From CAUTXO01 sp963542625 (GTDB taxonomy: Bacteria > Campylobacterota > Campylobacteria > Campylobacterales > SZUA-545), in assembly GCA_963542625.1 (NCBI GenBank), contig CAUTXO010000021.1:1-25590 (forward strand): 25,590 bases of DNA, read 5' to 3'. How positions within the stretch are numbered: the first letter of the stretch is position 1; each line of letters begins with the position of its first letter. The notes beneath the pieces are model-generated. The model saw nothing but the letters and a program-made list of their open reading frames with translations, did no database searches and was not told the origin of the DNA. Positions 22,443 through 25,590 of this stretch are shown here, piece after piece. Position numbers and translations under genes: made by a program.

Positions 22443-23083
22443 CTCGTTTTGCGCTACAGACCCCGCGCTTACTAGATCTCTCGCACTTGCTAAAGCTTGC
22501 GCCAAAGATCTTGCAGGGCTTTAAGATCCTAACTCTCCAAGATCTAAGATCTGCCCGCCCCGCAAGATCCTTAATCTCCACCCGCCCCGCCAACACCCGC
22601 GCTACAAGATCTAGCGGTGCAAGATCTTTAAGATTTGCCACTGTCAAGATCCAAGCACTCCAAGCGCCAAGATCCAAAGCCAAAGATCTAGCACGCCAAA
22701 GTCTTGAGATCTTATGGCTAGCGCTCAAGATCTTAACTCTCCAAGATCTAAGATCCGCCAGAGCCAGCGCCGCTCGCCGCGCAAGATCTTTAAGATCCTT
22801 AAGATCCACGCGCTTCGCCAGCACCTGCGCCACAAGATCTTTAAGGTTTGCCACCGCCGCTAAGATCCAAGCGCTCGGGGCGCCAAGATCCAAAGCCAAA
22901 GATCTAGCACGCCAAAGCCTTAAGATCTTAGGGCTTGCGCTCAAGATCCTAACGCTCCAAGATCTAAGATCCGCCATAGCCAACACCGCCAGCGCAAGAT
23001 CCTTAAGATCCGCAAGCGCTAGATCCACCCGCTCCGCCGCGTTCGCCGCGTCCGCACCAGCTCACAAGGACTTCGCGCAATGA
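22436..23083 (+). CDS. Possible repeat-encoded ORF between ROK kinase and glgA
   Basis: A 215-codon frame fills the whole spacer. It starts at a GTG that overlaps the ROK stop and ends in TGA overlapping the glgA ATG (ATGA). The product is Arg/Ala/Leu/Ser-rich with repeated blocks (KILTLQDLRSA, RSLRFAT, APRSKAKDLARQS). It has no SD, no known domain and no globular look. The complementary strand is also open over 22333-23028, as expected for a palindromic motif array, so coding is doubtful. The opening may only reflect repeat structure, or it may serve to keep ribosomes moving from ROK into glgA. Confidence 0.25.
   Translation: MLARFALQTPRLLDLSHLLKLAPKILQGFKILTLQDLRSARPARSLISTRPANTRATRSSGARSLRFATVKIQALQAPRSKAKDLARQSLEILWLALKILTLQDLRSARASAARRARSLRSLRSTRFASTCATRSLRFATAAKIQALGAPRSKAKDLARQSLKILGLALKILTLQDLRSAIANTASARSLRSASARSTRSAAFAASAPAHKDFAQ
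22523..23030 (+). repeat. About 2.5 copies of a 204-216-bp tandem repeat rich in AGATCY
   Basis: The block AAGATCCTAACTCTCC followed by AAGATCTAAGATC begins at 22523, 22727 and 22943, giving periods of 204 and 216 bp, both multiples of three. Within each unit the order is conserved: ACAAGATCT, TTTAAG, TTTGCCAC, AAGATCCAAGC, CCAAAGATCTAGCACGCC and GCTCAAGATC. By eye about 15 AGATCT and 14 AGATCC lie in roughly 600 bp. Copies differ by substitutions and small in-frame indels, so this is an old rather than fresh duplication. Confidence 0.9.
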
Positions 23084-24549
23084 AAGTCCTATTCGTAACA
23101 AGCGAGGCAGTGCCATTTGTCAAAACTGGTGGCCTAGCAGACGTTAGCGGCATACTCCCGCGTGAGCTTAAAAAACTAGGCGTGGATATTCGCGTCGTGC
23201 TCCCGCGCTACTACGCCATCGACCCCGCGCGCTGGGGTTTAGTGCGCCTAAAAGCCCCGCTTGGCGTGCCAATGGGCGTAATGGGCGAGGCGTGGTGCGG
23301 CGTGTATGAGGGCAAGCTGCCAGGCTCAGACGTGAAAATTTACTTCATCGAGCACGAGGGCTACTTCGGGCGCGACGCAATCTACAACGACGAGCGCGGC
23401 GAGGGCTTTAGCGACAACGACAAGCGCTTTGTGTTTTTCTCCCGCGCGGCGCTGCAGCTTGCAAAAATGCTCGACTTCGCCCCCGACGTGGTGCATATAA
23501 ACGACTGGCAAACCGCCGCCATCGCCGTAATGCTAAACACCGTTTATAAATACGACGCCCACCTAGGGCGCGCGGCGTCTTTGCTTACCATTCACAACCT
23601 GCAATATCAGGGCGTGTTTTTCAAGGGGCTAATAGACGTTATGCAAACGGGTTGGCAAACTTTCACCGTGCGCGAGTTTGAGTTTTACGATTGTGTGAAT
23701 TTGCTAAAGGGCGGGATCTCCAACGCCACCGTCATTACCACAGTAAGCCCAAAATACGCAAGCGAGATAAAAACGCCCGAGTTTGGCTGGGGGCTTGATG
23801 ACATTTTGCGCTACCGCTGGGAGTTTTTGCGCGGGATTATTAACGGCGTGGATTACGACGAATGGAGCCCGCAAAAAGACGCGTTCATCAAAAAGCGCTA
23901 CTCTTTTAAAACGATTAAAGACAAAGAAATTAACAAGCGCGCCTTGCAAAAGCTCTTTGGCTTGCCGCAGAGCAAAGCCCCGCTTTTTGGAATGGTAACG
24001 CGCCTTGCCGAGCAAAAGGGCATAGATCTTGTGCGTGCGGCAATTCATCGGATCTTAGCGCTAGATCTGCAGTTTGTGCTAGTTGGCAGCGGCAGTAGAT
24101 CTGACGAAGACTTTTTCCGCTATATCGCCAGCCTTTATCCGCAAAAATTCAACGCGCATATTGGCTACAGCAACTCCGTAGCGCATATGGTAGAAGCGGG
24201 CGCGGATTTTTTTGTAATGCCATCAAAGTTTGAGCCTTGCGGGCTAAACCAAATTTATAGTCTTGCTTATGGGACGCTCCCAATTGTGCGGGCCGTTGGC
24301 GGGCTTGATGACACGGTGGAAAATTTTGACGAGCGCACGGGGGCGGGCACAGGCTTTAAGTTTTACGACCACACGCCAAACGCGCTCTTTGATACCATCG
24401 GCTGGGCGACATACACGTATTACCACCGCAAAAAAAGCATTCTTGCCCTGCAAAAAAACGCGATGAATAAAGACTTTTCTTGGAAAAAATCCGCAAAAGA
24501 ATATTTAAAAGAATATGAAAGAGCGGCTTTTTTGAAGAATTTGCGCTAG
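23080..24549 (+). CDS. glgA: Glycogen (starch) synthase GlgA
   Basis: A 489-aa GT5 enzyme that adds glucose from ADP- or UDP-glucose to the non-reducing end of alpha-1,4 glucan. Visible marks are the donor-binding KTGGLADV (Lys15), DVVHINDWQTA, TIHNLQYQG, NGVDYDEWSP, RLAEQKGIDL, the catalytic C-terminal KFEPCGLNQIYSLAYG, and RAVGGLDDTV. All key residues are intact and the length is typical. The ATG at 23080 has AAGGA about 10 nt upstream and overlaps the TGA of the repeat ORF. It is the last gene of the operon. No convincing terminator follows; the T7 run after the stop lacks a good stem. The donor nucleotide is unknown, because no GlgC is present. Confidence 0.96.
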   Translation: MKVLFVTSEAVPFVKTGGLADVSGILPRELKKLGVDIRVVLPRYYAIDPARWGLVRLKAPLGVPMGVMGEAWCGVYEGKLPGSDVKIYFIEHEGYFGRDAIYNDERGEGFSDNDKRFVFFSRAALQLAKMLDFAPDVVHINDWQTAAIAVMLNTVYKYDAHLGRAASLLTIHNLQYQGVFFKGLIDVMQTGWQTFTVREFEFYDCVNLLKGGISNATVITTVSPKYASEIKTPEFGWGLDDILRYRWEFLRGIINGVDYDEWSPQKDAFIKKRYSFKTIKDKEINKRALQKLFGLPQSKAPLFGMVTRLAEQKGIDLVRAAIHRILALDLQFVLVGSGSRSDEDFFRYIASLYPQKFNAHIGYSNSVAHMVEAGADFFVMPSKFEPCGLNQIYSLAYGTLPIVRAVGGLDDTVENFDERTGAGTGFKFYDHTPNALFDTIGWATYTYYHRKKSILALQKNAMNKDFSWKKSAKEYLKEYERAAFLKNLR

Positions 24550-24635
24550 TTTTTTTATGCTTTTTAGCTCCGCCGCGCTCAAATTAATGCGATTTAATGT
24601 AGAATGGCGCTTAATTTTGAAAAAAAGGACAGAAT

Positions 24636-24755
24636 GTGAAAGTTAGGTTGTGCTGCGGGGGGGGGGCGCGATACTTTTCCTACTTACCATTTTTTCTATC
24701 TTTTCTAGTATTATCTCTACCTTTTTTAACGCTGTTAGCAACATCAATTCAATAA
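24636..24755 (+). CDS. Possible phase-variable leader peptide
   Basis: A 39-codon frame opens at GTG 24636, with AAAAAAGGA 5-10 nt upstream and TAGAAT (possible -10) at 24600-24605. It reads through the G10 tract (MKVRLCCGGG) into a hydrophobic stretch (FLSFLVLSLPFLTLLA), which could be one membrane helix. With one extra G the frame runs instead to a TGA that overlaps the chemoreceptor ATG (ATGA). With two extra it stops early. It may be a coupling leader or chance. Confidence 0.3.
   Translation: MKVRLCCGGGARYFSYLPFFLSFLVLSLPFLTLLATSIQ
24657..24666 (+). repeat. Poly-G tract, 10 G, upstream of chemoreceptor gene
   Basis: Ten G residues lie 102 bp before the chemoreceptor start. GATACT at 24670-24675 just after the tract could act as a -10 box, the same arrangement as G11-CATAAT at 147-163. 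Both sites also share ctacttac a few bases later. Tract slippage could switch expression by promoter spacing or by the leader frame. Confidence 0.85.
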
Positions 24756-24768
24756 ACAAGGAACACTT

Positions 24769-25590
24769 ATGAAGTGGATCAACGGTAGTTTGGCAAATAA
24801 AATTGCCTTAATTTTGGTGGTTGTTTTAATTTTATCTTTCACGATACAAGGGATCTTGAATTACTCAGGATCTAAGACAAATCTTATCACCGCTATAAAA
24901 ACAGGTAAATTTGAAAAGCTAGACGCCAGTGTGAAGTTTGTAGAGTATTATTTGAGCGATATTGGCGAGAGCATTCGGCGTATGGGCGAAGAATTTATGG
25001 AAATTGATGGCTACACAAAAGAAAGCGACGGTTTCAAGCTCATCGAGGATACGCGCCGCGTGCTTGGTATGCATAGAACCTTTGTGATGTATGCCGATGG
25101 TAGGATGGTGCAGTCGGTGGAGAAAGAACCAAAGGCAAAGCTCGTGCCTAACTTTGACGTGCGCAAATTTGTTGATTGGTTTGACGACGCGCTGAAAAAA
25201 GACGGCATTAATTATAGCCCCGCGTATAAGTCAAAGATCAACGGCGAAGTGCTAGTTTCTGTATATTATCCCGTAAAAGAGGGCGGCAAAAACGTGGCGA
25301 TCGTCGGAACGGATATTTATTTATCCGACTTGCAAAGAGAAACGGCAGGGCTTTCTAGCGATCCAGAGTCTGGACTATTCATTATCAACAGCAGAAATCA
25401 AGTAATCTCACACAGCGACAAACGTTTTGTAATGACAGAGGACAAGGCTTTTTTAACCCTTATTAGCAACTTGATTGATTTCTGGACGAAGCACCCAAAA
25501 GACTCTTTCTACTATAACGTCGGCGGCAAAAATAAGGTCGCCTTCTGTAAGCAAGAGCAAATCAAAAAATGGAAAGTGTGCTTAGGAGAC
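24769..25590 (+). CDS. Methyl-accepting chemotaxis protein, dCache type (3' end outside window)
   Basis: 274 codons are visible, open to the window edge. The N-terminus MKWINGSLANKIALILVVVLILSFTIQGILNY gives a short cytoplasmic tail and a membrane helix (about residues 10-30). It is followed by a periplasmic sensor domain. GMHRTFVMYADGRMVQSV, SPAYKSKINGEVLVSVYYPV and VAIVGTDIYLSDLQRETAGL match the double-Cache (dCache_1) pattern that binds amino acids or other small ligands in many Campylobacterota receptors; SGLFIINSRNQVISHSDK begins the membrane-proximal half. HAMP and MCP signalling domains would lie beyond the window, so the MCP call is from the N-terminal half only; a diguanylate cyclase or kinase output cannot be excluded. 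The ATG follows AAGGA by 6 nt. Confidence 0.8.
   Translation, partial: MKWINGSLANKIALILVVVLILSFTIQGILNYSGSKTNLITAIKTGKFEKLDASVKFVEYYLSDIGESIRRMGEEFMEIDGYTKESDGFKLIEDTRRVLGMHRTFVMYADGRMVQSVEKEPKAKLVPNFDVRKFVDWFDDALKKDGINYSPAYKSKINGEVLVSVYYPVKEGGKNVAIVGTDIYLSDLQRETAGLSSDPESGLFIINSRNQVISHSDKRFVMTEDKAFLTLISNLIDFWTKHPKDSFYYNVGGKNKVAFCKQEQIKKWKVCLGD

Noticed and set aside
22333..23028. 231-codon minus-strand ORF over the ROK end and the repeat spacer
   Set aside because: It is open because the AGATCY motif is palindromic; it overlaps the conserved ROK C-terminus and its product is pure repeat. Used only as evidence for the two-strand openness.

Overview
The window looks like a chromosomal segment from a Campylobacterota (epsilonproteobacterial) genome. 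The evidence is the content (Helicobacter-type Cys-rich Sel1-repeat protein, HypE and HypA, a Csd3/Pgp3-type LytM peptidase, a dCache chemoreceptor), poly-G tracts of 9-11 bases like the contingency loci of Campylobacter and Helicobacter, and tight stop/start overlaps. Base composition is fairly balanced rather than AT-rich. I cannot name the genus.

Layout: (1) 1-1410: a small secreted Sel1-repeat gene with a poly-G tract in its promoter region, enclosed by a near-identical 78-bp inverted repeat. (2) 841-2130: a long non-coding stretch packed with AGATCT/GGATCT motifs and hairpins. (3) 2131-6240, minus strand: nadC, then a cysteine-less LMW phosphatase homologue, recR, an exported unknown protein and hypE. 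(4) 6301-10016, plus strand: csd3-like peptidase, rsmE, hom, hypA. (5) 10006-24549, plus strand: an alpha-glucan (glycogen-type) operon with its own promoter inside the end of hypA. It encodes a GT35 phosphorylase homologue, a nucleotidyltransferase/phosphohexomutase fusion, three GH57 enzymes (amylopullulanase-like, 4-alpha-glucanotransferase-like, branching enzyme), a GalT homologue, a DUF4912 protein, an ROK glucokinase and glycogen synthase GlgA. (6) 24636-25590: a poly-G tract upstream of a chemoreceptor gene cut by the window end.

How the genes work together: the nucleotidyltransferase may supply an NDP-glucose donor, GlgA would extend the glucan, GH57 enzymes would branch and remodel it, and the ROK kinase would phosphorylate released glucose. 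No glgC or glgX is visible. Two enzymes of this operon lack residues their families need: the GT35 protein has Ser at the PLP-lysine position, and the GalT protein has Asn at the nucleophilic His and lacks the zinc cysteines. Outside the operon, the LMW phosphatase homologue has Ser for its catalytic Cys.

The most unusual large-scale signal is the AGATCY (mostly AGATCT) motif. It fills the spacers, builds a ~210-bp tandem repeat open in both strands between the ROK kinase and glgA, and has expanded inside coding sequence: a 13-copy 12-bp tandem repeat in rsmE and a Gly/Ser linker in the ROK kinase.
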